Part shown: positions 1-8,397 of the stretch, in pieces | How the letters are laid out: each line of letters opens with the position of its first letter | Position numbering within the stretch: the first letter of the stretch is position 1 | From: Acinetobacter sp. NIPH 2699 | GTDB taxonomy: Bacteria; Pseudomonadota; Gammaproteobacteria; Pseudomonadales; Moraxellaceae | DNA: 64,000 nt | Reading direction: 5' to 3' | Assembly: GCF_022549355.1 (NCBI RefSeq) | Contig: NZ_JAKZGL010000016.1 | Coordinates: forward strand, 1 to 64,000 | The notes under the pieces: model-generated | Databases searched by the model: none | Told to the model about the DNA's origin: nothing | The model's input: the letters and a program-made list of their open reading frames with translations, nothing else | Translations under genes and position numbers: made by a program

Positions 1-381
1 TCACCATCAAGCTAGGTCGGCTATATTACTCTCAATCTCTTAAAAGTCAACAGGCAATTTAGATATTTTTAAAACTTATTCTCAATTCCAAGAATCTAAC
101 CTTTCGATCCAAATCCCTGTTTATCAACAAGTTTTTATCCGCATCACCGCCGATGGATGTGCATTCTACAGCATTTCACACACCACGCAACCCCATTTTT
201 TAAATTTTATGTTTAAGTGGATATTTTTAGATCAAATTCACATTTCTTCTTATATTTTGCTAGTGAATTTGCTTTAATAATAGGTGAATAATTAAATTGT
301 ATTCTGCTTAATATGTTTCGTGTTAAATAACACGATCATTTTTATGACTGTATTTCGCTCAAACAGCGATTAAGGATTGAT
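1..381. other. Intergenic region upstream of mlaA
   Basis: AT-rich stretch with no convincing ORF on either strand and no tRNA or rRNA that I can recognise. The last part must hold the mlaA promoter, but no clear -35/-10 pair stands out. The gene to the left lies outside the window. Confidence 0.5.
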
Positions 382-1272
382 ATGCATTACTCCAATTTTA
401 TCTTACTTGGGTTGTTAACTGCTGGAGCATGTTCTTCATCCGTATTCGCTCAAGAGGCATTTAATGAATCAGCAGTTGATAGCAATACTACCGTCACCTC
501 AACATCAAATGAGCATAAGCCATCAACAATACAAGCAATAAGAGATTTAAAACATCTTACTAAAAGTGATTTAAAAGTTAATGCAAATGCCGCCCAACCA
601 GATGCAGTGAAAGATCCATTACAACCATTAAACCGTCAAATTTTCCTCTTTAACGATGCATTAGACCGTAATTTATTGAAACCTATCGCAATACAATATG
701 TTGCTAAAGTCCCTGAACCAGTACGTAGCCCATATCGTCAATTTCGTAAAAATCTAGGTGAACCGTGGAATGCCGTCAATCAAGTGATTCAAGGTCGGCC
801 TAGCCGTGCAGCAAAAACCTTAGGGCGTTTTACTTTAAATACATTAACAACCTTGGGTTTTGCTGATCCTGCTCGTCGCTTAGGCTTATCTACAGAAGAA
901 GAAAACTTCGGGGTAACTTTAGGATACTACGGCGTTCCTTCTGGTCCTTATGTCATGCTACCGTTCTTTGGTCCAAGCACTTTCCGAGACGGTGTTGGTA
1001 TGGCTGCAGATAGTTTTGGTCGTCCGCAGAAATACTTACTTGACGATCAAGATGGTGTTTATTGGTCAACCAACGTCTTGCAAGCTGTAGATGCTCGCTC
1101 CCAGATCCTTGATATTGAAGAAAGTCTGAAAGGTGATAAATATGCAATGATTCGTGACTTTTATTTGCAACGTAAGTCTTTCCAAATTGCAGAGAAACGT
1201 GGTGACTCAAATGACATTTCCTTTATCAGCGACGAAGATGATATTGATGAATCATTTTCAGATGAAGAATAG
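382..1272 (+). CDS. mlaA: MlaA/VacJ family outer-membrane lipid asymmetry protein
   Basis: MlaA is the outer-membrane component of the Mla pathway. It extracts phospholipids mislocalised to the outer leaflet and passes them to periplasmic MlaC. Here the N-terminal signal segment covers about residues 1-23. A Cys at residue 17 sits in a poor lipobox (AGAC), and a signal peptidase I site after VFA is also plausible, so lipidation is uncertain. The family domain spans about residues 75-265, starting with DPLQPLNRQIFLFN and containing the GEPWNAVN and LPFFGPSTFRDGVG blocks typical of MlaA. The acidic tail (about residues 275-296) is extra. The gene stands alone, without mlaBCDEF beside it. ATG start at 382 after an AAGGA-like site. 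Confidence 0.93.
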   Translation: MHYSNFILLGLLTAGACSSSVFAQEAFNESAVDSNTTVTSTSNEHKPSTIQAIRDLKHLTKSDLKVNANAAQPDAVKDPLQPLNRQIFLFNDALDRNLLKPIAIQYVAKVPEPVRSPYRQFRKNLGEPWNAVNQVIQGRPSRAAKTLGRFTLNTLTTLGFADPARRLGLSTEEENFGVTLGYYGVPSGPYVMLPFFGPSTFRDGVGMAADSFGRPQKYLLDDQDGVYWSTNVLQAVDARSQILDIEESLKGDKYAMIRDFYLQRKSFQIAEKRGDSNDISFISDEDDIDESFSDEE

Positions 1273-1373
1273 TTAAATTAAAATAATGTCTTACAAACTT
1301 ATGTGTCGCTAGTGAATTTAAACGCTAGCAACACTATGTTTTAGGCTATCTTTCATCTATGATGAATTAAAAA

Positions 1374-2372
1374 GTGATCATACAAAGGATTGGCAATACA
1401 TCAATGTATTTCATTCAACCCACACGCTCCATACCTTACTTAGATCAAGCTTTAACCGAGTTACCGACTCTCCAAATCATTCAAGTGAATGATTTGGATT
1501 TGTATGATCAAACGATTATTGCGATTGCCGATGTACAAGACTTCTTAAAATATCAGTGGAAACTGCCAACCATTGTGCTCGCATTTGAACATGAAGGGGC
1601 TGCATTAGCGCAAGCTTGGGAAATGGGCGCACTAGCAGGTTGGATGTGGGATAACTTGCCCAAAAATCCGATACATTCTTTATTTAAAATTGATGCACAA
1701 TACAAGCGAAATCAAGACAGTCGAGATCTCCCTTCCGCAGCTGAATTACAGAAACGTCTTTTACCCAATCCAATTGAATTGCCAAATTATCAATTCGAAT
1801 CTTTTTTTCAACCATCCGCTTATTTATCTGGCGACTGGTACGATTACTGGCGATTAAATGATGAAGAGGTCTTATTTTATCTGGCCGACGTTTCAGGGCA
1901 TGGTGTCACCAGTAGTTTATTGACGTCATGGATGGCCGCATTTCATGGTCGATCAAAAACGCCAAGTCAACTCATTCAAAAACTCAATGCTATGTTAGTG
2001 CAAGAAAATATAGAAAAGCACATTACCATGGTGGCAGGGATTCTAAACGTAGTAACCAACGAAGTTCGCTGGTCAAGCGCAGGACACTACCCTCCGCCCA
2101 TTATTTTTGAGCCGAATCAACCACCACAAATTTTGTCAACCAGCAGTTTTCCTTTAGGTCTCACAGAAGAACTCGAAGTTGAAGAGCATCACTGTGTACT
2201 TAATCGCCAAGCACGGTTCATTTTATGTTCCGATGGTGCGCTTGAACCTTTTGATGGTGGATTGAATGATCAATTTAATCAATTGGTCGAACACCTACAG
2301 AATAACTCATTCCAAGCACCAGAACATGTCGCCGATGACATCGCTATTCTAAGTTTGTGTCGAATGAATTAA
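1374..2372 (+). CDS. gigA: GigA-type PP2C/SpoIIE-family serine phosphatase
   Basis: RsbU-like serine phosphatase. Residues about 15-100 resemble a degenerate receiver-like domain. Residues about 120-332 are a SpoIIE/PP2C domain with its metal-binding motifs: SGDWYD (152-157), DVSGHG (172-177), SAGHYP (235-240) and SDG (286-288). The next gene encodes a STAS protein, the expected substrate. This pairing matches Acinetobacter GigA/GigB, a stress and antibiotic-tolerance module that has been linked to the nitrogen PTS. The annotated start is GTG at 1374 with no good ribosome site; ATG at 1404 (ten residues later) is an alternative. The name rests on domain and neighbour match, not on an alignment. 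Confidence 0.87.
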   Translation: MIIQRIGNTSMYFIQPTRSIPYLDQALTELPTLQIIQVNDLDLYDQTIIAIADVQDFLKYQWKLPTIVLAFEHEGAALAQAWEMGALAGWMWDNLPKNPIHSLFKIDAQYKRNQDSRDLPSAAELQKRLLPNPIELPNYQFESFFQPSAYLSGDWYDYWRLNDEEVLFYLADVSGHGVTSSLLTSWMAAFHGRSKTPSQLIQKLNAMLVQENIEKHITMVAGILNVVTNEVRWSSAGHYPPPIIFEPNQPPQILSTSSFPLGLTEELEVEEHHCVLNRQARFILCSDGALEPFDGGLNDQFNQLVEHLQNNSFQAPEHVADDIAILSLCRMN

Positions 2373-2474
2373 TATTAAAATCAGTACTTTAACCAGTTCA
2401 CAGTATCCAAGCCCTTGTGTCTGCAATATCACTATGGGATAATTTTATATCCTTTCTCTGAAAATGGCATTTAT

Positions 2475-2996
2475 ATGTCAACAGGTCATGTTGAATATGC
2501 AAGTTTGAATGGCACGCATATTTTCAAGCTTATTGGCGAAGTGCGTGCTCACTCTTGTATAAGTTTAGACAAACTGCTCAACCGAATTGAACAACAACAA
2601 AATGTTGTTGGTGCAATCGTTGATCTTACCCAAGCCACCTTTATTGACAGTACCGTTTTAGGAATACTGGCAAAACTAGGCTTAAAACTGAAGCAAACGC
2701 ACCACATTCAAGCCGTAATGCTTTCAACAAATGCAGATATTACGACCTTAGCCAACAGTATGGGATTAGCACAAGTATTCGTGATTTTGAATTATTGTGG
2801 CGATCCGAATGTTTGCACCTTAGAACTGACTGAAGAGCAGGTTACTCATAGTGCCATGCTCAATACAGTATTAGATGCGCACAAAACCCTCATGCGTTTG
2901 AATGAAAACAACCAGAATATGTTTGAACCTCTGGTGAAACAATTGCAAAAAGAACAAGATTGCTTAAATATTGACGTACAAAAACAAAATGTCTGA
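2475..2996 (+). CDS. gigB: GigB-type STAS-domain anti-sigma factor antagonist
   Basis: STAS-domain protein of about 173 residues, the likely dephosphorylation target of the GigA phosphatase just upstream (about 100 bp apart, same strand). The core motif DLTQATFIDSTVLGIL lies at about residues 50-64 and contains the Asp-Ser-Thr at 58-60; Ser59 is the probable phosphorylation site by analogy with SpoIIAA/RsbV. The C-terminal 50 residues extend past a minimal STAS fold. The open frame runs back to 2415, but the ATG at 2475 begins the STAS homology and I take it as the start. In A. baumannii, GigB has been reported to connect to the PTS-Ntr phosphocarrier; an npr gene lies at 36342-36611 in this window. 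Confidence 0.86.
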   Translation: MSTGHVEYASLNGTHIFKLIGEVRAHSCISLDKLLNRIEQQQNVVGAIVDLTQATFIDSTVLGILAKLGLKLKQTHHIQAVMLSTNADITTLANSMGLAQVFVILNYCGDPNVCTLELTEEQVTHSAMLNTVLDAHKTLMRLNENNQNMFEPLVKQLQKEQDCLNIDVQKQNV

Positions 2997-3031
2997 TCAT
3001 TAAACATTAAACTCTGTATCGTGACTTGCTT

Positions 3032-3853
3032 ATGACCTTACTTTCAGTTGCACAAATGAACTCCCAAGATGACATAGAAGCGAACTTTCTTGTCATTGAA
3101 TCATTGATCCAACAAAGTAAGGCGCAAGCCGCCGAACTGGTGGTCTTTCCTGAAAATTTTGTCTGCTTTGCTGCAGGAAAACAGCGTGAAACTGCCGCAC
3201 AATTTGAAAGCATCCAAAGCCGATTAGAGCAACTTGCTCACCGCTATCAAATTTGGATTGTTGCTGGCACACTCCCTTGCCCTTTCCGCCCAGATGGTTC
3301 GATTGTTACGGATGGTCGCGTTCGGACTGTGAGTCTATGTATTAGCCCAGAAGGTACAGAAGCGCGCTACGACAAAATTCATTTATTTGATGTTCAGGTT
3401 GGGGATAGCGTTGGTGGTTATCAAGAATCAAAATTCTTTGAGCCTGGCAATGACGTTGTTGTGGCAAAAACACCGTTTGGTAATATTGGCTTAATGGTGT
3501 GTTATGACTTACGCTTCCCAGAGCTTGCCTTAACGCTACGTCAGCAGGGTGCACATATTTTAACTGCTCCTGCTGCGTTTACGTACACCACGGGTCAATT
3601 ACATTGGCAATTATTGTTGCAAGCACGCGCAATGGATAGTCAATGTTATGTTTTAGGTGCAGCGCAACAAGGGCGACACGGTGACCGTCAAACTTGGGGA
3701 CATGCTGGCATCACCGATAGCCGTGGTCAACTGTCGAAAATGGTAAATGCAGAAGGTCATGCTTTAATCAGCACTCATTTTGATCTCGCCGAACAAGAGA
3801 AGGTACGTCTTGCAATGCCTTTGATGCAACATCGCCAACTCATCCATTATTAG
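3032..3853 (+). CDS. Carbon-nitrogen hydrolase (nitrilase superfamily, Nit1/omega-amidase type)
   Basis: Nitrilase-superfamily amidohydrolase of 273 residues. The Glu-Lys-Cys triad is visible: Glu41 in FPENF, Lys115 in YDKIHLFD, and Cys157 in MVCYDLRFPEL. The overall pattern fits the Nit1/Nit2 branch (deaminated glutathione amidase or omega-amidase), which repairs or hydrolyses alpha-keto acid amides in the cytoplasm. The exact substrate cannot be read from sequence. The frame opens at TTG 3026, but ATG 3032 is preferred. It follows gigB by 35 bp and could be co-transcribed, though a functional link is not evident. Confidence 0.88.
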   Translation: MTLLSVAQMNSQDDIEANFLVIESLIQQSKAQAAELVVFPENFVCFAAGKQRETAAQFESIQSRLEQLAHRYQIWIVAGTLPCPFRPDGSIVTDGRVRTVSLCISPEGTEARYDKIHLFDVQVGDSVGGYQESKFFEPGNDVVVAKTPFGNIGLMVCYDLRFPELALTLRQQGAHILTAPAAFTYTTGQLHWQLLLQARAMDSQCYVLGAAQQGRHGDRQTWGHAGITDSRGQLSKMVNAEGHALISTHFDLAEQEKVRLAMPLMQHRQLIHY

Positions 3854-4076
3854 CAACATATTTGATTAGCAATATATCTGCTGTTTTTTAAAATCCAAAT
3901 TCAGACCCAATCTTTATCTTCTTAGCGTGATCTGACCGTGCTGATCATTTTTATCGGTGCGAGACCGCTTAAATCATGATTTAATACAAATTATTGATCT
4001 CTGTAGAACAAAGCAAAATGACTTTATTCGATGAGTGAAATAATATTGTCAACTAATTCTTATTAAGCCATTGTTC

Positions 4077-4439
4077 ATGTTTAGATTTATTACCATATTG
4101 TTTTTTCTAGGGGCAATCACACCACTACATGCGACATCAGTAGAGGAAAATTCTGATGTATCAACCAACACGCAAAATAACTTATCGACACCACAAAACT
4201 TATCTCTCAATACATTTGGTCAATGGGTCATTGGTTGGGGTACAGGTGCAGAAGGTGCAAGGCAACGCTTAGACTATATTCAACCTGAAGATGTTGTGAT
4301 CATCAAACAAAAAGGCACAACGCTGGAAATGATCAAAGCATGGCAACAGTATTATGAGCAAGAAGCTCAGAAAAGTTTAAGCAACCCAACAGCTCGCTAT
4401 AGAGCACGATTAATGAAAAGAATTGCCGAACTTTGGTAA
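4077..4439 (+). CDS. Small secreted hypothetical protein
   Basis: About 120 residues with a clear Sec signal peptide: a basic start, a hydrophobic FITILFFLGAI core, and a likely cleavage after LHA near residue 17. The mature part starts with a polar Ser/Asn/Thr-rich linker, then GQWVIGWGTGAEGARQRL and a charged C-terminal region. I recognise no family. The frame opens at TTG 4071; ATG 4077 is chosen. It is preceded by about 220 bp without a gene and stands alone. Probably periplasmic. Confidence 0.7.
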   Translation: MFRFITILFFLGAITPLHATSVEENSDVSTNTQNNLSTPQNLSLNTFGQWVIGWGTGAEGARQRLDYIQPEDVVIIKQKGTTLEMIKAWQQYYEQEAQKSLSNPTARYRARLMKRIAELW

Positions 4440-4555
4440 AAAAACGACAATAATAAGCGCTGAATATGCAAAATCAAACAACTTTTACTCACTTGTTTTT
4501 TCATTGATATGGAGTACGATCTAATTGTACCCAACAATATTCAGGAATAATAATC

Positions 4556-4990
4556 ATGTCTTTAGAACAAGTGGTCTATCGTGCAAAAGCGAAAGCAACA
4601 GGTGGTCGTGATGGCCGTGCGACCTCTTCTGACGGTGTTTTAGATGTTCAACTAGGTGTTCCAAAAGAAATGGGTGGTGCTGGTGGTGAAGTGACCAATC
4701 CAGAGCAGCTTTTCGCTGCTGGTTATTCTGCATGTTTCTTAGGAGCTATGAAATTTGTTGCGAACCGTGACAAGCTTAAAATCAGCAAAGATGCTTATGT
4801 TGAAGGTGAAGTTGGTATTGGCCCAATCCCAAATGGCTTTGGGATCGAGGTCACGTTAAATGTATATTTAATTGGCTTAGAACAAGCAGAAGCAGAACAA
4901 CTGGTTGCCGCTGCACACATCGTTTGCCCTTATTCAAATGCAACGCGTAACAATATTGATGTGAATTTTAATATTGTGACTGCTGAATAA
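4556..4990 (+). CDS. ohr: Organic hydroperoxide resistance protein Ohr
   Basis: Ohr/OsmC-family thiol peroxidase that reduces organic and fatty-acid hydroperoxides using lipoylated partners. The two catalytic cysteines are present: Cys60 in [11 protein letters not shown] and Cys124 in [11 protein letters not shown]. The N-terminal [19 protein letters not shown] block is characteristic of Ohr rather than OsmC. The length of 144 residues is normal. ATG 4556 follows an AGGAATAATA sequence. No OhrR-type MarR regulator lies beside it. A strong hairpin terminator follows at 5005-5035, shared with the convergent gspE. Confidence 0.95.
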   Translation: MSLEQVVYRAKAKATGGRDGRATSSDGVLDVQLGVPKEMGGAGGEVTNPEQLFAAGYSACFLGAMKFVANRDKLKISKDAYVEGEVGIGPIPNGFGIEVTLNVYLIGLEQAEAEQLVAAAHIVCPYSNATRNNIDVNFNIVTAE

Positions 4991-5004
4991 TATTCCTACT
5001 CATA

Positions 5005-5035
5005 AAAAACAGCATGGATTCACCATGCTGTTTTT
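5005..5035. terminator. Bidirectional terminator between ohr and gspE
   Basis: Perfect inverted repeat AAAAACAGCATGG / CCATGCTGTTTTT around a 5-nt loop. It has an A tract on the left arm and a T tract on the right, so it can serve both convergent genes. Confidence 0.88.
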
Positions 5036-5053
5036 ATTCCTAACACGGCTGAT

Positions 5054-6544
5054 TTAGCCTTCGGCAGCTTCATTGGTGACTCGTAATACTTCTTCTAAAG
5101 TTGTTTTCCCAGCCAAAACCTTTCTTAAACCATCATCACGAATTGAACCCGATTGTTTACGAACATAGGTTTCTAACTCATATTCGGCAGCATTGCCATG
5201 AATCAAACGACGCATGGACTCATCAACGGGTACAATTTCATAAATTGCGGTTCGTCCGCTAAAACCCACATGCGAACAATGCTCGCAGCCCTGCGGCTCT
5301 GGTAGCTCCATCTGTTGATTGACATCAAGATGTTTGAAAAGTTGTTGCTCAAAGTCATCAGCTCTACGCCATGTCACACAATGCGGGCATAAAGTACGAA
5401 CCAAACGTTGTGCAATCACACCGATCAGCGAGCTTGCAAGTAGAAAGGGCTCAATCCCCATGTCTTTCAAACGAGTAACCGCACCAATTGCGGTATTGGT
5501 ATGCAGCGTTGATAAAACCAAGTGACCTGTCAATGAGGCTTGAACTGCAATTTCTGCCGTTTCAAGATCTCGAATCTCCCCGACCATCACCACATCAGGA
5601 TCCTGACGCAGCATCGCTTTAAGCGCTCGCGCAAAAGTCATATCAACTTTGGTATTGACCTGCGTTTGACCAATCCCTTCAAGTTGATATTCAATCGGAT
5701 CTTCCGCAGTCAAAATATTACGCGTGTGATCGTTCAAATCAGATAATGCCGCATACAGCGTGGTGGTTTTACCCGAACCAGTTGGCCCAGTCACAAGAAT
5801 AATGCCATGTGGGCGATGCACCAATTGCGTTAAACGATCATAATCACTTTGCATCAAGCCTAAATGGGTCATATTTAAACGCCCCGCTTGCTTATCCAGC
5901 AAACGCATCACCACACGCTCACCATGCGAGGATGGCAATGTCGATACACGAACATCCACTTCACGCCCAGCTAAGCGTAACGAAATACGACCATCTTGTG
6001 GAATGCGCTTTTCTGCAATATCAAGCTTCGCCATCACTTTGATACGTGAAACTAACAACGGCGCTAACTCACGACGCGGTTGCACGATTTCACGTAGTTG
6101 ACCATCGACACGCAGACGTACCGAAAGTTTTTTCTCAAAGGCTTCAATATGAATATCAGATGCACTGACACGGATTGCTTCCGACAGCAAAGCATTGATA
6201 AGACGTACAATGGGCGCATCATCTTCCTGATCCATCAAGTCTTCAGCTTCTGGAACTTGATCCGCAAGGCTTAATAGATCAGGATGATCTTCTAAACCTG
6301 CCGCAACCTGCTGAGACTCACCTCGGTCGCCCGCATAGCTTGAACTAAGTAAGGCATGAAACTCTTGCTCGGTACAAAGTTGATCGTGAGCTGACCTCCC
6401 CAAAATGCGACGTGCTTCCTGCAAAGCAATACGTGCAGTTTCCTTGCGTCGCACAATAAAAACTTGATCGCCTTCATAACGAAACAAAACGCCATGCCGT
6501 TTGGCAAAACTATAAGGAATTTGTATTTGTTTAAGTATTTGCAT
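5054..6544 (-). CDS. gspE: Type II secretion ATPase GspE
   Basis: Hexameric ATPase that powers the type II secretion pseudopilus from the cytoplasmic face. The N-terminal domain (about residues 1-100) is followed by the GspE/PilB catalytic region: Walker A GPTGSGKTT (about 253-261), the Asp box ILTAEDPIEY, Walker B DVVMVGEIRD, and a zinc tetracysteine (Cys386, 389, 420, 423) typical of GspE. The frame stays open to 6646, but the ATG at 6544 starts the recognisable MQILKQIQIPYSF sequence, giving about 496 residues. No other gsp gene is nearby; dispersed T2SS genes are usual for Acinetobacter. It runs divergently from the TTG-start gene at 6638. Confidence 0.92.
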   Translation of the reverse strand: MQILKQIQIPYSFAKRHGVLFRYEGDQVFIVRRKETARIALQEARRILGRSAHDQLCTEQEFHALLSSSYAGDRGESQQVAAGLEDHPDLLSLADQVPEAEDLMDQEDDAPIVRLINALLSEAIRVSASDIHIEAFEKKLSVRLRVDGQLREIVQPRRELAPLLVSRIKVMAKLDIAEKRIPQDGRISLRLAGREVDVRVSTLPSSHGERVVMRLLDKQAGRLNMTHLGLMQSDYDRLTQLVHRPHGIILVTGPTGSGKTTTLYAALSDLNDHTRNILTAEDPIEYQLEGIGQTQVNTKVDMTFARALKAMLRQDPDVVMVGEIRDLETAEIAVQASLTGHLVLSTLHTNTAIGAVTRLKDMGIEPFLLASSLIGVIAQRLVRTLCPHCVTWRRADDFEQQLFKHLDVNQQMELPEPQGCEHCSHVGFSGRTAIYEIVPVDESMRRLIHGNAAEYELETYVRKQSGSIRDDGLRKVLAGKTTLEEVLRVTNEAAEG

Positions 6545-6637
6545 CACACAAATAATGATAAAAGAAAGCATTGAGTGTACTCTAAGCTGGTTACAGCGTG
6601 AAGTCTCTTTAGCATACTCACAAAGGAATTTTGCATC

Positions 6638-7456
6638 TTGTCTCAAAATAATCTATATCAAACGCCTCATTCAGAAACGTTGAAGTGGTGGGGCGAACAA
6701 AAATTTGAAATTCAACAGGCCAAAGCTTGGCAATTCGGTTCATTGCTCTTCCGCCTAACACGCGGAATTAAAGAGTGGCGATTGGAATACCATCGTCCGC
6801 ACTCTCAGCACGATTATGAGCAGCAATGGCGAACGCTAGCCGATACTGAGTTCGCCATGCCGCAACCAGCAAAGATTGAACGATATATGTTTCATAAAAC
6901 CAATGAAATGTTTCATTTGATGCCACGTCTGGCTGATCGTTCAGTGGTGATTAAGCCTGTAGATCCAATTTATATTCCAGCGGGTCAACGCGGCACGTTA
7001 TATATCAGTACCCCACTGTGGATTGCAGGTTTGGCTGATGGGCTCAATGAACCATTATTTGATATTCCTATCATTCAATCCAAAGATACCTGGTTCGGAA
7101 AAAATCCCCAACAAGGGGAGATTTGCTATGCCACTTCTGTTGATGGTCGCACGGATTTAAACCTTTTAACACCACGTGCTTTTCGAGCAGTCACGCCCAT
7201 TGAATTTCAGAACAACAGTCAACATCAATTGCGTTTTGACCGTATGAATGTACCTGTTCCTGCCCTACCACTATTTTATAGCGAAGGGACTGGCCGACTT
7301 TGGACCTCTAAAATCAAAGTATATTATGATGGTGCAGAGCAAGCACGCATTCGAATTGAAAATAGAACCCCAGCTCAGGCAGGCGAAGTGACTTACATTC
7401 ATCCACCACGTTCGCCAAATAGTACTTTTTTGAATATGTTTGATTCATTCTTTTAA
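6638..7456 (+). CDS. DUF432-like protein upstream of MscS
   Basis: Cytoplasmic, mostly beta-rich protein of 272 residues with no signal peptide or membrane segment. It resembles the DUF432 family, whose members often sit beside or fused to MscS-type channels; that assignment is from memory of the family and not from a search. Start is TTG at 6638 with an AAGGA site 11 nt upstream. The mscS gene begins 9 bp after its stop, so the two form an operon. A role in sensing or gating with the channel is inference from context. Confidence 0.75.
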   Translation: MSQNNLYQTPHSETLKWWGEQKFEIQQAKAWQFGSLLFRLTRGIKEWRLEYHRPHSQHDYEQQWRTLADTEFAMPQPAKIERYMFHKTNEMFHLMPRLADRSVVIKPVDPIYIPAGQRGTLYISTPLWIAGLADGLNEPLFDIPIIQSKDTWFGKNPQQGEICYATSVDGRTDLNLLTPRAFRAVTPIEFQNNSQHQLRFDRMNVPVPALPLFYSEGTGRLWTSKIKVYYDGAEQARIRIENRTPAQAGEVTYIHPPRSPNSTFLNMFDSFF

Positions 7457-7465
7457 GGGATTGCT

Positions 7466-8383
7466 ATGCCAGATTCAAATATTCCTAAAGATATTGCAAG
7501 CAACCTCACCAGTGTTTTCACCAATATTAACTTTGAACGACTCAGTGAAATTATTGTCGCGATTACGTTATGTTTAATTGGCTTTGTGATTGCAAGATTA
7601 TTATCCAATGCCTTTATCCGAACCATTGGTAGCCGTTTTAATGCGCATCAACGCTTATTGTGGCGCAGAGGTATTTTCTACTTCATTTTCCTACTGTTCA
7701 TTATGACCAGTCTGCGAGAGGCAGGATTTAAACTCAGTGTCTTTTTAGGCGCGGCAGGGATTCTAACCGTCGCACTGGGTTTTGCTTCACAAACCTCTGC
7801 ATCCAATTTGATTAGTGGTTTGTTCCTGATCGGTGAAGGCTCTTTTGAAGTCGGTGATACCATTCAAATCACCTTGATTCGAGGACACACGATTGAGGGT
7901 GAGGTTATTTCGATTGACCTTCTTTCGGTCAAACTACTGACCTTAGACAATGTCTATATCCGCCTACCCAATGAACAACTGATTCGTGCACCGGTCATGA
8001 ATTTATCTAAATATCCGATACGACGAATCCCCATTACGCTGGCGATTAATTTCCATGAAGATATTATTAAAGTTAGACATGTCTTATTAGATGTCGCGTT
8101 AAAATATCCTCTTGTGATGGATGATCCTAAACCTGCTGTAACAGTAACCGCTTTTAAAGAGTCCTCAATCGAAATTTTATTTGCGGTATGGTGTCGTCAA
8201 GAAAACTATATTCAAGTTCGTGATGAAATGCAGGAACGTGTTCGTAATGGTTTCTTGGAAAATGAAATTGAAATTCCAGTACCGAAAATGGGCTTGATTG
8301 ACCGACCAACACCATTACACGATGATGAAGTCGATCAATATACCCACCAGAAAGAGCTTAAAAAAGAAGAAAAAGAGCGATAA
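7466..8383 (+). CDS. mscS: MscS-family mechanosensitive ion channel
   Basis: Small-conductance mechanosensitive channel of 305 residues. Residues about 29-50 and 70-90 are membrane segments. The pore helix TM3 follows as a Gly/Ala-rich stretch (LGAAGILTVALGFASQ, about 93-108), then a Lys/Glu-rich cytoplasmic beta domain. The C-terminal tail is strongly charged (KELKKEEKER). It is translationally close to the DUF432-like gene. Its stop codon abuts the stop codon of the convergent DUF2339 gene, and the last codons form half of a hairpin terminator. Confidence 0.93.
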   Translation: MPDSNIPKDIASNLTSVFTNINFERLSEIIVAITLCLIGFVIARLLSNAFIRTIGSRFNAHQRLLWRRGIFYFIFLLFIMTSLREAGFKLSVFLGAAGILTVALGFASQTSASNLISGLFLIGEGSFEVGDTIQITLIRGHTIEGEVISIDLLSVKLLTLDNVYIRLPNEQLIRAPVMNLSKYPIRRIPITLAINFHEDIIKVRHVLLDVALKYPLVMDDPKPAVTVTAFKESSIEILFAVWCRQENYIQVRDEMQERVRNGFLENEIEIPVPKMGLIDRPTPLHDDEVDQYTHQKELKKEEKER

Positions 8384-8397
8384 TCAACGCTCTTTTT
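8370..8397. terminator. Bidirectional terminator overlapping both convergent gene ends
   Basis: Perfect 10-bp inverted repeat AAAAAGAGCG / CGCTCTTTTT with the 8-nt loop ATAATCAA. The left arm encodes the last residues of MscS and the right arm the last residues of the DUF2339 protein. Both stop codons (TAA at 8381-8383 and TGA on the minus strand at 8386-8384) lie in the loop. Confidence 0.85.
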
